Of a stretch of DNA of 64,000 nucleotides, positions 44,161-53,392 are shown piece by piece. Numbering within the stretch: position 1 is the first letter of the stretch; each line of letters opens with the position of its first letter. The notes beneath the pieces are model-generated. The model did not search any database. It worked only from the letters and a program-made list of their open reading frames with translations, and was not told where the DNA came from. The stretch spans positions 816,144-880,143 of the forward strand of contig NZ_CP061288.1 in the NCBI RefSeq assembly GCF_018687355.1, in the 5' to 3' direction. Position numbers and translations under genes: made by a program. Source of the DNA: Polynucleobacter sp. VK25. Its GTDB lineage: Bacteria; Pseudomonadota; Gammaproteobacteria; Burkholderiales; Burkholderiaceae.

Positions 44161-45948
44161 TCAGAAAAAATCCGCAGGCATTGACATTAACGATTTCGAA
44201 CCCGCACGTGCTTGACGGATTAGCATCGCTGTTTCAGGAAGGAGTTTGTCAAAGTAGAAGCGGGCAGTAGCTAGCTTTGCTTGGTAAAAAGGATCGTTGC
44301 TAGATTTGTTTGCTAATGCAATCTTTGCCATACGCGCAAAGAGGTAGGAGTAAATCAAATGACCCACAACACGCAAGTAGGGGACTGCAGCAGCACCCAC
44401 TTCTTCATGATTCATCATGGCTTTCATGCCAATTTCTTTGGTGAGTTTTTCAACCTTAACGGCGATATCCGAAAGCGGATCGATAAACTCCTGCATTTCT
44501 TTACGAACACCTTCTTCTTCAATAAATTCTTCAATGATCTTGCCAAACTTGGTGAGCTTCTTGCCCATATCAGCAAGCACCTTACGGCCCAATAGATCAA
44601 GAGATTGAATCGTATTAGTGCCTTCATAAATCATATTGATACGGGCATCGCGAACATATTGCTCCATACCCCATTCGGCAATATAGCCATGACCACCGAA
44701 GACCTGCATGCCTTCGTTGGTTGCTGTAAATGCGTTATCAGTTAAGAAAGCCTTAATAATCGGTGTGAGTAGGGCAACCATCTCACCAGTTTCTTTGCGA
44801 ACTTTTTCATCTGGATGGTTGAGTTCTTTGTCAATCATGAGAGCTACCCAATAAGAGAAGGCTCTACCAGCTTCTGCATAAGCTCTCTGGGTCAGTAGCA
44901 TCCGACGTACATCGGGATGAACAATAATCGGATCGGCTGCCTTTTCAGGCGCTTTAGCTCCAGTCAAGCTGCGCATCTGTAAGCGCTCTTTGGCATAAGC
45001 GGCTGAGTTTTGATAAGCCACCTCAGTTAAGCCAAGACTTTGCATGCCTACTCCAAGGCGAGCAGCATTCATCATGACAAACATGGCATTTAAGCCTTTA
45101 TGTGGCTCACCAACGAGGGTGCCTATAGCGCCATCGAAGTTCATTACACAAGTAGCATTGCCATGAATGCCCATCTTGTGCTCAAGCGAACCGCAAGATA
45201 CCGCATTAGCGCTACCAATAGAGCCATCAACACCAACCTTAAACTTCGGAACAGCAAATAAAGAAATTCCTTTGCTGCCAATCGGTGAGTCAGGCAAACG
45301 TGCTAACACGAGATGCACAATATTTTCTGCAAGATCATGATCTCCGCTAGAAATGAAAATCTTAGTACCGGTAATGGAGTAAGTGCCATCAGCTTGTGGT
45401 TCGGCTTTCGTTTTCAACAAGCCAAGATCAGTCCCGCAATGCGGCTCAGTTAAGCACATGGTGCCCGTCCATTGTCCGGAAACCAGTTTCTCTAAGTAGG
45501 TCTTTTTCTGTTCCTTAGTACCGTGGGCATGCAGACACTCATAAGCACCATGTGAAAGGCCTGGATACATCGTCCAAGATTGATTGGCAGAATTTAAAGT
45601 TTCATACAGAACGGTATTAAGTAATTGCGGTAAACCTTGGCCACCATATTCAGGGTCGCAGGATAAGGCTGGCCATCCACCCGCAACATACTGCTCATAG
45701 GCGCTCTTAAAGCCGGTAGGCGTTGTAACCGAACCATCAGCATGGCGTGTACAGCCTTCCTGATCGCCAATCTGATTCAAGGGGAAAGCAATCTCACTCG
45801 CAAATTTGCCTGCCTCTTCAATGATTTGATTCATGGTGTCTTTATCAACATCCTGATATGCGGGCAGGGCAGAAAACTCTTTGCCAGCCTCGAGCATCTC
45901 ATGAATAACAAATTGAATATCGCGCAGGGGAGGGTTGTATTGAGGCAT
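44161..45948 (-). CDS. Acyl-CoA dehydrogenase
   Basis: A 595-residue flavoprotein. Family motifs: TMCLTEPHCGTDLGLLKTKA near 157-176, GTKIFISSGDHDLAENIVHL, the FAD segment VFGGHGYIAEWGMEQYVRD and the catalytic base Glu in NMIYEGTNTIQSLDLLGRK near 430. A C-terminal extension of about 130 residues is typical of the larger ACAD subgroup that handles long-chain substrates. It is 10 bases upstream of the FadB-like gene, so it supplies the first oxidation of the same pathway. Confidence 0.94.
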   Translation of the reverse strand: MPQYNPPLRDIQFVIHEMLEAGKEFSALPAYQDVDKDTMNQIIEEAGKFASEIAFPLNQIGDQEGCTRHADGSVTTPTGFKSAYEQYVAGGWPALSCDPEYGGQGLPQLLNTVLYETLNSANQSWTMYPGLSHGAYECLHAHGTKEQKKTYLEKLVSGQWTGTMCLTEPHCGTDLGLLKTKAEPQADGTYSITGTKIFISSGDHDLAENIVHLVLARLPDSPIGSKGISLFAVPKFKVGVDGSIGSANAVSCGSLEHKMGIHGNATCVMNFDGAIGTLVGEPHKGLNAMFVMMNAARLGVGMQSLGLTEVAYQNSAAYAKERLQMRSLTGAKAPEKAADPIIVHPDVRRMLLTQRAYAEAGRAFSYWVALMIDKELNHPDEKVRKETGEMVALLTPIIKAFLTDNAFTATNEGMQVFGGHGYIAEWGMEQYVRDARINMIYEGTNTIQSLDLLGRKVLADMGKKLTKFGKIIEEFIEEEGVRKEMQEFIDPLSDIAVKVEKLTKEIGMKAMMNHEEVGAAAVPYLRVVGHLIYSYLFARMAKIALANKSSNDPFYQAKLATARFYFDKLLPETAMLIRQARAGSKSLMSMPADFF

Positions 45949-46003
45949 ATTAGATCCAGATTCAATGTGGTGAATTAAATTAAAGAGTAAATAAAAAACA
46001 TGA

Positions 46004-46639
46004 CTATTTGTTTACTTGATGAGCTAGAAAAACATTCTTGATTAGTTTGTTCGCTAGCTGAAGGCTTTTAGGGTTTTGCAAAAATCTTGAGTCATGGTGC
46101 GCCCCCAGTACGATGCTGTAGAGCTGAAAAAGCATTTCTTGAGGAATGACCGATTTCTGAAGATCTCCTGCGGAGATTGATTCTTTAATAGCCCTCAAGA
46201 GCGCTGAGCGCCAATCTTCTACGCTACGTACTAGCTCATCCCGAACTATTCCAGGGCGGTCATCGAATTCCGCAGCACCTGCAATAAAGAAACAGCTAGA
46301 AGTGTTTTCGCCAACGCTAATCTTGAGCCATGCATCAATCATCTGGCGTAAGCGCGGCAGACCTTTGGATTTGGCTAGGGCGGGGATGAAGACGATGTCC
46401 GAGAAGTACTCGTAGTATTTGCGTATCACTTCAATCTGCAGTTCCTCACGAGAGCCGAAGTGGGCGAAGACGCCACTCTTACTCATACCTACGGACTCGG
46501 CCAGGTGACCAATCGTGATGCCCTCAAGTCCAGACTTGCTGGCTATTTCAAGTGCAGCTTGCAAAATGACCGACTTAGTAGCTGTACCCTTTTTTGTATC
46601 GGGTGATAAAGCCGTCTGTGTAAGCCTTGTATCAAGCAT
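46004..46639 (-). CDS. TetR-family transcriptional regulator
   Basis: A 211-residue TetR repressor. The HTH is at about 25-70, with ALEIASKSGLEGITIGHLAES and SKSGVFAHFGSREELQIEVI. The C-terminal ligand domain carries TetR_C-like stretches (RQMIDAWLKI, CFFIAGAAEFDDRPG). It heads the beta-oxidation operon, so it probably senses a fatty acyl-CoA and controls these genes. A short palindrome lies in its upstream region. The ligand and exact operator are inferred. Confidence 0.88.
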   Translation of the reverse strand: MLDTRLTQTALSPDTKKGTATKSVILQAALEIASKSGLEGITIGHLAESVGMSKSGVFAHFGSREELQIEVIRKYYEYFSDIVFIPALAKSKGLPRLRQMIDAWLKISVGENTSSCFFIAGAAEFDDRPGIVRDELVRSVEDWRSALLRAIKESISAGDLQKSVIPQEMLFQLYSIVLGAHHDSRFLQNPKSLQLANKLIKNVFLAHQVNK

Positions 46640-46676
46640 GGATATCGATATTTACCTATATTGTTGTAAAAATAAT

Positions 46677-46688
46677 ACGATCGTTCGT
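46677..46688. promoter_or_regulatory. Candidate TetR operator
   Basis: ACGATCGT at 46677-46684 is a perfect eight-base palindrome, extended by TCGT to give ACGA-N4-TCGT. It lies 38 bases before the TetR start and about 200 bases before the outer-membrane barrel gene. TetR proteins of lipid pathways often bind sites of this kind, and autoregulation is usual. The link is by position. Confidence 0.4.
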
Positions 46689-46885
46689 TTATATTACAGC
46701 AATATCCTACAGGCTCAAACCCCCGTAAATAGGCTCTCGGTAATGCTTATTGTTTGTAGGGTTTAGTTATTTGCTGCACTGCAACATAAATAAAGGGAAA
46801 ACCCGAGATACAAATTGCAAAGAAATTAAATAAGATTCAGGCTGTTGTTTCACATTCATTAGAAAAAATAAACACAGGAAGACAT

Positions 46886-47590
46886 ATGAAAACAGTAAAG
46901 ATTAGCGCCTTAGTTTTAGCTATGGCCGGTGTATTCGCAACAAGTGCAAATGCACAATCTGCTAAAAAGAATGCTTGGGAGGGTTTTTATGGTGAGGCTG
47001 CTGTAGGCTACGCTGCATTCAATCCTTCTGTAGACAGCGCTACATTGGCACTTCCTACACCTCCTTATCCCGCTGGAACTACTACCCCAGTTAGCACAAG
47101 AACCAATACCTTAAACACCGCAACAAACAAAATTGGTGTTGGTTATAACTTTGGTATTAATGATAAATACACATTGGGTATTGCGGCAAGCTATGCAATT
47201 GGCGCTTCATCTGTAGCGGGTGGAGAATTTGCTGTTGCTGGTCAAACTAAATGGTTTAACTATCAACTGAAAAACATCTGGTCTGCAACTGTGAATCCTG
47301 GATATGCGATCGACAAAGATAGCTTGGTTTATGCAAAAGTTGGCATAACCGGAAACACCATGGGCCTCAATGGCCAAACTGCTTCGTATCAAACCCAAAA
47401 CTTTACCGGCTATGTTCTTGGTTTGGGTTACAAGCAAATGGTTACCCAGTCTATTTACTTGCTCGGAGAAGTTAATTATGCGAGTCTGAGTTCTAAGACA
47501 GCAACCCTAGCTACAAGTAGCGGCCCAATTACTGCCAAAATTGGCGGTAGTGGAATGGATGTTATTTTTGGCGCCGGTTACCGCTTCTAA
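46886..47590 (+). CDS. Outer membrane beta-barrel protein
   Basis: A 234-residue protein. Signal peptide MKTVKISALVLAMAGVFATSANA is followed by a mature chain with alternating strands and glycine-aromatic turns (EGFYGEAAVGYAAF, NKIGVGYNFGIND, YVLGLGYKQM) and the C-terminal GAGYRF, where the last Phe is the usual BAM recognition residue. It looks like an eight- to ten-stranded barrel of the OmpW/OmpA-barrel kind. Position beside lipid genes suggests a pore for hydrophobic compounds, but this is inference. Confidence 0.82.
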   Translation: MKTVKISALVLAMAGVFATSANAQSAKKNAWEGFYGEAAVGYAAFNPSVDSATLALPTPPYPAGTTTPVSTRTNTLNTATNKIGVGYNFGINDKYTLGIAASYAIGASSVAGGEFAVAGQTKWFNYQLKNIWSATVNPGYAIDKDSLVYAKVGITGNTMGLNGQTASYQTQNFTGYVLGLGYKQMVTQSIYLLGEVNYASLSSKTATLATSSGPITAKIGGSGMDVIFGAGYRF

Positions 47591-47610
47591 TTGTTGTAAA
47601 TTCTTAAGTC

Positions 47611-47643
47611 AAAGCCCTCTCATCGCAGAGGGCTTTTTCTTTA
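47611..47643 (+). terminator. Terminator after the barrel gene
   Basis: AAAGCCCTCT (47611-47620) pairs with AGAGGGCTTT (47626-47635 and onward) over a short loop, followed by a T tract. Confidence 0.85.
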
Positions 47644-47730
47644 GATTTATGACTCCTATGATTAGAATGGGTCATACGTATTTAGCAATATAGCTATAAG
47701 TAAAACAATATCGAGACTGGAACTAGCTCA

Positions 47731-49407
47731 ATGGTTAATCCCGCAAAACCTTGGTTAAAAAACTATCCTGAGGGTGTGCCTCATGATGTTGATATCTCTG
47801 GATACAACTCTCTGCTGGATATGTTTGAGGAAGCGTTTGAGCGATATCCCAATAGACGAGCACTGGAGTATCTTGATAAGTTTCTAACGTATCGAGAGCT
47901 TGATCAGTATTCCAAGCATTTTGCAGCCTATTTGCAAAACCTAGGATTGGAGCCTGGCTCTCGTGTGGCAATCATGCTGCCTAACGTTTTGCAATTTCAG
48001 ATTGCGATGATCGGTATTCTGCGTGCCGGCTTCGTAGTGGTTAATGTTAATCCACTCTATACCGCTCGTGAACTCGAGCATCAACTCAAGGACAGTGGAG
48101 CATCAGCCATTGTTATATTGGAAAACTTCGCACACGTTTATCAACAAATTGCCGCAAACGTACCATTGAAGCAAGCCATTGTTACATCTATGGGTGAAAT
48201 GATCGGTGTTAAAGGTGCAATCGTGAACTTGGTAGTGCGCAAGGTAAAGAAATTAGTGCCTACATGGGATTTGCCTGGTCACGTTACCTTTACTCACGCC
48301 ATAAGTGAGGGTGGTCGCCATCGTTGGAATAAACCGAGCACTTCACTTAACGATATTGCCTTTCTTCAGTACACCGGAGGCACTACCGGACTATCTAAAG
48401 GCGCCATTCTGCTGCATAAGAATATTCTCTCTAATGTTATCCAAACAGAGTTATGGTTAGAGCCTGGATTAAAGCGTAAGCAAGTTGAGCAATTGGTTTT
48501 CTTGTGCGCACTGCCGCTGTATCACATCTTTGCATTGACAGCCTGTGCAGTCTTGGGGATGCGCAAGGGCGGCATGTTAATTTTGGTTCCCAACCCGCGT
48601 GACTTTGATGGCTTTATCAAGCTGTTAAAGAAGCATCCAGACATCAATATCTTCCCAGGTGTGAATACCTTATTTAACGCATTGATGCATAAGCCAGAAT
48701 TCGCTTCTGTGAAGTTCCCCAATATTTTGGCAACCATTGGCGGTGGTATGGCGATGCAAAAAGTCGTTGCTGATCATTGGCAAGAGATGACTGGCGCTCC
48801 TATTGCTGAAGGCTATGGACTCTCAGAAACCTCCCCGGTTGCTTGTGTAAATTCTGCATTGATAGAGAGCTTTACTGGATATATTGGATTACCTGTACCC
48901 AGCACAGAAGTGGTTATTTTGAGTGATGATGGCATTGAGGTGCCATTTGGAACGCCTGGCGAAATCTGTATTCGGGGTCCACAGGTCATGGCTGGTTACT
49001 GGAATAGGCCAGAAGAAACCAAAAATGTGATGACTGCTGATGGGTACTTTAAATCAGGCGATATCGGCATCATGAATTCTGATGGCTTAACCAAGATCGT
49101 CGATCGTAAAAAAGATATGGTTCTGGTGTCTGGATTTAATGTCTATCCAAACGAAGTGGAAGAAGTCCTATCCCTGATTCCTGGTGTCCTGGAATGTGCT
49201 GTTATTGGTGTCCCGGACGATGATTCTGGTGAGGCTGTTAAGGCATTCATTGTGAAACAAGATCAGTCGCTTACAGAAGAGGCTATCTTGGCCTTCTGCA
49301 AGGAAAACCTGACCAACTATAAGCGCCCCAAACACATTGTTTTCCGCAATGACCTACCTAAGACTAACGTTGGGAAAATCCTAAGACGTGAATTGCGGGA
49401 CCTATAA
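47731..49407 (+). CDS. fadD: Long-chain-fatty-acid-CoA ligase
   Basis: A 558-residue ANL enzyme that activates long-chain fatty acids to acyl-CoA. The P-loop is LQYTGGTTGLSKGAILLH near 212-229, followed by EGYGLSETSPVAC (adenine motif), SGDIGIMNSDGLTKIVDRKKD and the FadD-type linker; LPKTNVGKILRREL carries the catalytic Lys. Length and motifs fit FadD. It supplies substrate for the beta-oxidation run on the other strand and is followed by plsC. Confidence 0.94.
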   Translation: MVNPAKPWLKNYPEGVPHDVDISGYNSLLDMFEEAFERYPNRRALEYLDKFLTYRELDQYSKHFAAYLQNLGLEPGSRVAIMLPNVLQFQIAMIGILRAGFVVVNVNPLYTARELEHQLKDSGASAIVILENFAHVYQQIAANVPLKQAIVTSMGEMIGVKGAIVNLVVRKVKKLVPTWDLPGHVTFTHAISEGGRHRWNKPSTSLNDIAFLQYTGGTTGLSKGAILLHKNILSNVIQTELWLEPGLKRKQVEQLVFLCALPLYHIFALTACAVLGMRKGGMLILVPNPRDFDGFIKLLKKHPDINIFPGVNTLFNALMHKPEFASVKFPNILATIGGGMAMQKVVADHWQEMTGAPIAEGYGLSETSPVACVNSALIESFTGYIGLPVPSTEVVILSDDGIEVPFGTPGEICIRGPQVMAGYWNRPEETKNVMTADGYFKSGDIGIMNSDGLTKIVDRKKDMVLVSGFNVYPNEVEEVLSLIPGVLECAVIGVPDDDSGEAVKAFIVKQDQSLTEEAILAFCKENLTNYKRPKHIVFRNDLPKTNVGKILRRELRDL

Positions 49408-49476
49408 GCAATCGCCGGATGTAAAGACTAGTCATTTAAAATACTTTTTTAGCTACTGATTAGTAAAAATATTATC

Positions 49477-50217
49477 GTGATTCTTTGGCTTCGTTCCTTG
49501 CTGTTCTATTTATTTGGCTTTACATCGGTCACTGTTTACGCTTCCGTAATTATTCTGGTGATCCCATTTACTAGTATCCGCACTCGCTACAACATCGGTG
49601 TAGCCTGGTGCCGTTTAATCCAAAAAGTACTATTCCTATTGTGCGGAATTCGCTCCGAAATCAAAGGAATGGAAAATATTCCCAGAGATCCCAATAAGCC
49701 ATTAATTGTTCTAGGCAAACATCAATCTGCCTGGGAAACTTTTGTATACCCAGCCTTTTTTCCGAGACAACTTTGCTTTGTATTTAAAAGAGAGTTGCTT
49801 TACGTGCCCTTTTTTGGCTGGGCATTAGCCTCGCTAAAAATGATTCACATTAATCGTGGCGATCGTGAAAAGGCTCGAGAGGCTGTCAATGAGCAGGGCA
49901 AGGTAGTACTGGCGGCTGGTAATTGGATAGCTATTTATCCCGAGGGCACTCGAACCCCGCGAGGATCATTTAAGCCTTACAGAAAAGGCGGAGTGCGCCT
50001 TGCTATAAGTACTCACACAGATATCCTGCCGGTTGCACAGAACTCTGGAGCCATATGGCCTAGAAAGACCTTCTTAAAACGCCCAGGAGTAATTACGCTT
50101 TCGATTGGACCGGTGATTTCTGTTCAAGGAAAGACGGAGGAGCAGTTGCAGCTAGAGGTGGAGGCCTGGATAGAGGGCGAAATGCGCAGAATTGATGCGC
50201 CTGCATACGCCCATTAA
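49477..50217 (+). CDS. plsC: 1-acyl-sn-glycerol-3-phosphate acyltransferase
   Basis: A 246-residue acyltransferase that acylates lysophosphatidate in membrane phospholipid synthesis. A membrane helix spans about residues 8-32. The catalytic box is GKHQSAWETF, with His82 and a glutamate (Glu87) where most PlsC proteins have Asp. IYPEGTRTPRG is block III and RKGGVRLAI follows. Starts with GTG 49477, as no ATG lies near. It follows fadD by 69 bases. Confidence 0.88.
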   Translation: MILWLRSLLFYLFGFTSVTVYASVIILVIPFTSIRTRYNIGVAWCRLIQKVLFLLCGIRSEIKGMENIPRDPNKPLIVLGKHQSAWETFVYPAFFPRQLCFVFKRELLYVPFFGWALASLKMIHINRGDREKAREAVNEQGKVVLAAGNWIAIYPEGTRTPRGSFKPYRKGGVRLAISTHTDILPVAQNSGAIWPRKTFLKRPGVITLSIGPVISVQGKTEEQLQLEVEAWIEGEMRRIDAPAYAH

Positions 50218-50221
50218 TTTC

Positions 50222-50725
50222 TCAGTTTTTCTTGGTCTTCTTGCGGATGTAGAGCGTCTTGGTAATGCGTGCCACAACATCATCTTCCTGATCCTTAATA
50301 TCTGCAACAAAGTCCCTAAGAATTTTGTCGCCAGGTTCGGCTGCGCTGACGATTTCATCTAATTGTTCTTGAGTAATTTCAAAACTGGCATGAACCTTGC
50401 CCTTGCCAGGCTTCAAAAATTCAATCTTAGCTGCTTGATCCCAAACAATATAACCCTTGCCAATATTTTGGGACACCATCATCATGAAAAAGGGGTCGGT
50501 CATTGCAAAGAGACTGCCGCCAAAATGAACGCCTAAGATATTGCGATTCAATAAACCATGCTTAAGGCGAACTCTCGCATAACGAAAATCTTTAGAAATC
50601 TTTTCAACAGTGATTCCGGCCCCCAGGAACGGAGGCCACAGATTCATACCCCTTCGCAGAAGATTTGCATTGATCACGGGATGAATTTCTATTGAGTTTC
50701 TATTTTGACTGTGGAGTCTTGCCAA
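50222..50725 (-). CDS. DUF4442 hotdog-fold protein
   Basis: A protein of up to 167 residues with the DUF4442 pattern: LLRRGMNLWPPFLGAGITVE near the start, VRLKHGLLNRNILGVHFGGS, the VHFGGSLFAMTDPFFMMM helix and the IEFLKPGKGKVHASFEIT strand. It is related to hotdog thioesterases. It overlaps the dehydratase gene by 26 bases with a TTG start, and a GTG at 50677 is another option. No specific function can be assigned. Confidence 0.78.
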   Translation of the reverse strand: MARLHSQNRNSIEIHPVINANLLRRGMNLWPPFLGAGITVEKISKDFRYARVRLKHGLLNRNILGVHFGGSLFAMTDPFFMMMVSQNIGKGYIVWDQAAKIEFLKPGKGKVHASFEITQEQLDEIVSAAEPGDKILRDFVADIKDQEDDVVARITKTLYIRKKTKKN

Positions 50726-52445
50726 CCATCTTGGCCGCTCTCAAGAAATCAAAATCTACACCTTGATCGGCTTGAGTAACGGTATCCAAAAAGAGTTTCT
50801 TATACCCACGCTCAGCGGTAGGTGCAGTTATTGGGTTCTCTGTCATTCGCTTAGCTAGTTCTTCATCTGAAATGAGGAGGCTAATTTCACGATTCTTCAC
50901 GCTCAAGCGAATTCGATCACCATTACGTACTTGCGCTAAGGGGCCGCCAATAGCGGATTCAGGGGTAACGTGTAAAACAATCGTGCCAAACGCGGTCCCG
51001 CTCATGCGTCCATCAGAGATACGTACGATGTCTTTCACGCCAGCACGGGCCAGTTTCATAGGAATCGGAATATAGCCAGCCTCAGGCATGCCTGGAGCGC
51101 CTTTAGGGCCAATGTTCTTGAGCACCAAAATGTCGTCAGCAGTCACATCTAAGTCTGGGCTATCAATACGGTTCGCTAAATCAGCTGCATCCTCAAAAAC
51201 TACAGCGCGACCTTCATGCTCCATGAGTTTTTCATTGGCTGCAGACTGTTTAATGATCGCGCCACCAGGTGCAAGATTGCCATGCAAGACCGCAATACTG
51301 CCACGTGGATAAATCGGCTTATCAAAAGGGCGCACTACATCCTGTTTAAAGCTCGGCGGAGCTGCATCAATTTCTTCGCCAAGCGTTCTGCCGGAAACTG
51401 TCATCGCATCCAACTTCAATAGAGGTTTTAGTTCACGAAGCAGCGTAGTCATACCACCAGCATCATGGAAGTTCTCCATGTAATGATCGCCGGATGGCTT
51501 TAAATCCACCAGAACTGGAGTCTCATCACCCATCTTATCGAGTGCATCGAGGTCAATTTCCAAGCCCATTCGACCAGCAATAGCAGCAAGGTGAACAATG
51601 CCATTGGTTGATCCACCAATCGCTAGCAATACACGCATCGCATTTTCAAATGCGTCTGCAGTGAGTACTTTGTCGATCGTTAAACCTTCTTTAGCCATCT
51701 TGACTGCGCACGTACCGGTTTCCTCGGCGACGCGAATACGATCAGCGGTAACAGCTGGTGGTGTTGCGCCACCAGGGACTGTCATACCCAAGGCTTCAGA
51801 GATACAAGCCATTGTGCTTGCTGTACCCATGACTGAGCATGTGCCTACGCTAGCTACTAATTGATCATTCACTTCATCTTTTTCGACTTCATCAATTTCA
51901 CCGGCGCGGAACTTGCCCCAATAGCGACGGCAATCCGTGCAGGCGCCAACACGTTCACTACGATGTGAGCCGGTGAGCATTGATCCGGTGATGAGCTGAA
52001 TAGCTGGAATGCCCGCAGAAGCCGCGCCCATCATCTGTGCAGGAACTGTTTTATCGCAACCACCAATCATGACGACCGCATCCATTGGCTGCGCCCGTAC
52101 CATTTCCTCTGTGTCCATCGACATGAGATTGCGCAAGTACATGCTAGTGGGTGCAGCAAAACTCTCATGGATAGAAATCGTTGGAAATTCCATAGGCAAA
52201 CCACCCGCTAACATCACGCCACGCTTCACTGCCTCTAATAGCTGCGGCATATTACCGTGGCAGGGGTTGTACGCGCTGCCGGTATTAATGATGCCAATCA
52301 CTGGACGATCTAAGGCGCTATTGGTATAGCCAGCCCCTTTAATGAAAGCCTTACGCAGAAATAGAGAAAAGCCCTTATCGCCATAGCTCGTTAAGCCTTT
52401 GCGTAAACCGCTCTCCGCAGGATCTTTTGGTTTATTACTCATCAA
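50700..52445 (-). CDS. IlvD/Edd-family dehydratase, sugar-acid type
   Basis: A 581-residue iron-sulfur dehydratase. The cluster cysteines lie in AYNPCHGNMP, IGGCDKTVP and GTCSVMGTASTMACISEAL. The MGTASTM stretch resembles the arabonate/xylonate dehydratase group more than biosynthetic IlvD (GTCSGMFTANSM). CTDCRRYWGKFRAGEID is also typical of that group. It is therefore more likely to dehydrate a sugar acid than 2,3-dihydroxyisovalerate, but no sugar gene is adjacent, so this remains open. It precedes the DUF4442 gene in a transcript. Confidence 0.82.
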   Translation of the reverse strand: MMSNKPKDPAESGLRKGLTSYGDKGFSLFLRKAFIKGAGYTNSALDRPVIGIINTGSAYNPCHGNMPQLLEAVKRGVMLAGGLPMEFPTISIHESFAAPTSMYLRNLMSMDTEEMVRAQPMDAVVMIGGCDKTVPAQMMGAASAGIPAIQLITGSMLTGSHRSERVGACTDCRRYWGKFRAGEIDEVEKDEVNDQLVASVGTCSVMGTASTMACISEALGMTVPGGATPPAVTADRIRVAEETGTCAVKMAKEGLTIDKVLTADAFENAMRVLLAIGGSTNGIVHLAAIAGRMGLEIDLDALDKMGDETPVLVDLKPSGDHYMENFHDAGGMTTLLRELKPLLKLDAMTVSGRTLGEEIDAAPPSFKQDVVRPFDKPIYPRGSIAVLHGNLAPGGAIIKQSAANEKLMEHEGRAVVFEDAADLANRIDSPDLDVTADDILVLKNIGPKGAPGMPEAGYIPIPMKLARAGVKDIVRISDGRMSGTAFGTIVLHVTPESAIGGPLAQVRNGDRIRLSVKNREISLLISDEELAKRMTENPITAPTAERGYKKLFLDTVTQADQGVDFDFLRAAKMVGKTPQSK

Positions 52446-52510
52446 TATGTCTCGAATCTCTTTTTAAGTGTTCTTTTGGCTTAATTGTAGCGATGGAATA
52501 GGCAATTTAC

Positions 52511-53374
52511 CTACAGTCCGCCACCCCAGCGGTATTGCCAGGAAACCCCCAGTGCTGTGTAGTCAGTATTGGTGTTGGAATAAACACCTTTGCTACCAGT
52601 GAGGCGGATCGAATTGTGTTTATTGATGGGGTAGGAAAAAGTGCTGCCAAATCGCCAATTTTCCTGCGAACCGCTGATTGCGGTTCCGTTGACATATTTC
52701 TGACCGCCCATGAAATAGGTCGCGTCTGCAGAAAGATAGGCCATATTTTGAAAGTAGTAGATCGCATGGGCTTCCGAGGAGTAGATCGGATTTTGTGACA
52801 GCGTATTACTACCCAGAAAACTAGTATTGCTCGTGTAGATCGTGGCCATGCCTGCCAGTTCCAAACGCCATGGTCCGACTGCTTGAGATGCTCCAATGGC
52901 GGGCTGAACAAGAGAGCGATTGGCGCCGACATTGAGCATTTGCTCGCTGTTGTACTTACCCCATGGGATGGATGCGGCAAGACTTGCTCCAATAATGAGG
53001 TCTTGCTGGTAATTCTTAAATTCCTCTAGCGATAGAGCAGGAGCGCCATACAGATTGGCGGAGATCTTCACAACTGGATCGGATAGACCTTCTGCGGAGG
53101 CATTCATATTTTGGGGCCCAATACCGCCAGTACCTGAAAGTTGGGCGTAGGGAACTAAGAGGCTAATCCTGCCAGACTGTCCGAAGACGTCGATGATGCG
53201 GGTTAGGTTTGCTGCCTCGGTAGTGAGTGTGTAGGAACCACTTTTAGCTTGCGCAATACCGCCGGTAATAAAGTTAATGCCAATGGGTGCATTCGAATAT
53301 GCACGGGCTTCAATCTCTTGGGCGGATACTTGTTGGCATAAAAATCCCAACAAACAAAACCAAAAAATTCTCAT
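52511..53374 (-). CDS. Outer membrane protein of the phenol meta-pathway (MetA) family
   Basis: A 287-residue protein with signal peptide MRIFWFCLLGFLCQQVSAQ. The mature part has the alternating strands of outer membrane barrels: GSYTLTTEAANLTRIIDVFG, LSLEEFKNYQQDLIIGASLAA and the C-terminal TALGVSWQYRWGGGL. It matches the family found in phenol meta-cleavage operons, thought to help solute uptake. A TTG at 53392 would add six residues. No aromatic ring cleavage gene is adjacent. Confidence 0.75.
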   Translation of the reverse strand: MRIFWFCLLGFLCQQVSAQEIEARAYSNAPIGINFITGGIAQAKSGSYTLTTEAANLTRIIDVFGQSGRISLLVPYAQLSGTGGIGPQNMNASAEGLSDPVVKISANLYGAPALSLEEFKNYQQDLIIGASLAASIPWGKYNSEQMLNVGANRSLVQPAIGASQAVGPWRLELAGMATIYTSNTSFLGSNTLSQNPIYSSEAHAIYYFQNMAYLSADATYFMGGQKYVNGTAISGSQENWRFGSTFSYPINKHNSIRLTGSKGVYSNTNTDYTALGVSWQYRWGGGL

Positions 53375-53392
53375 GCAATGCAAGTAAGGCAA

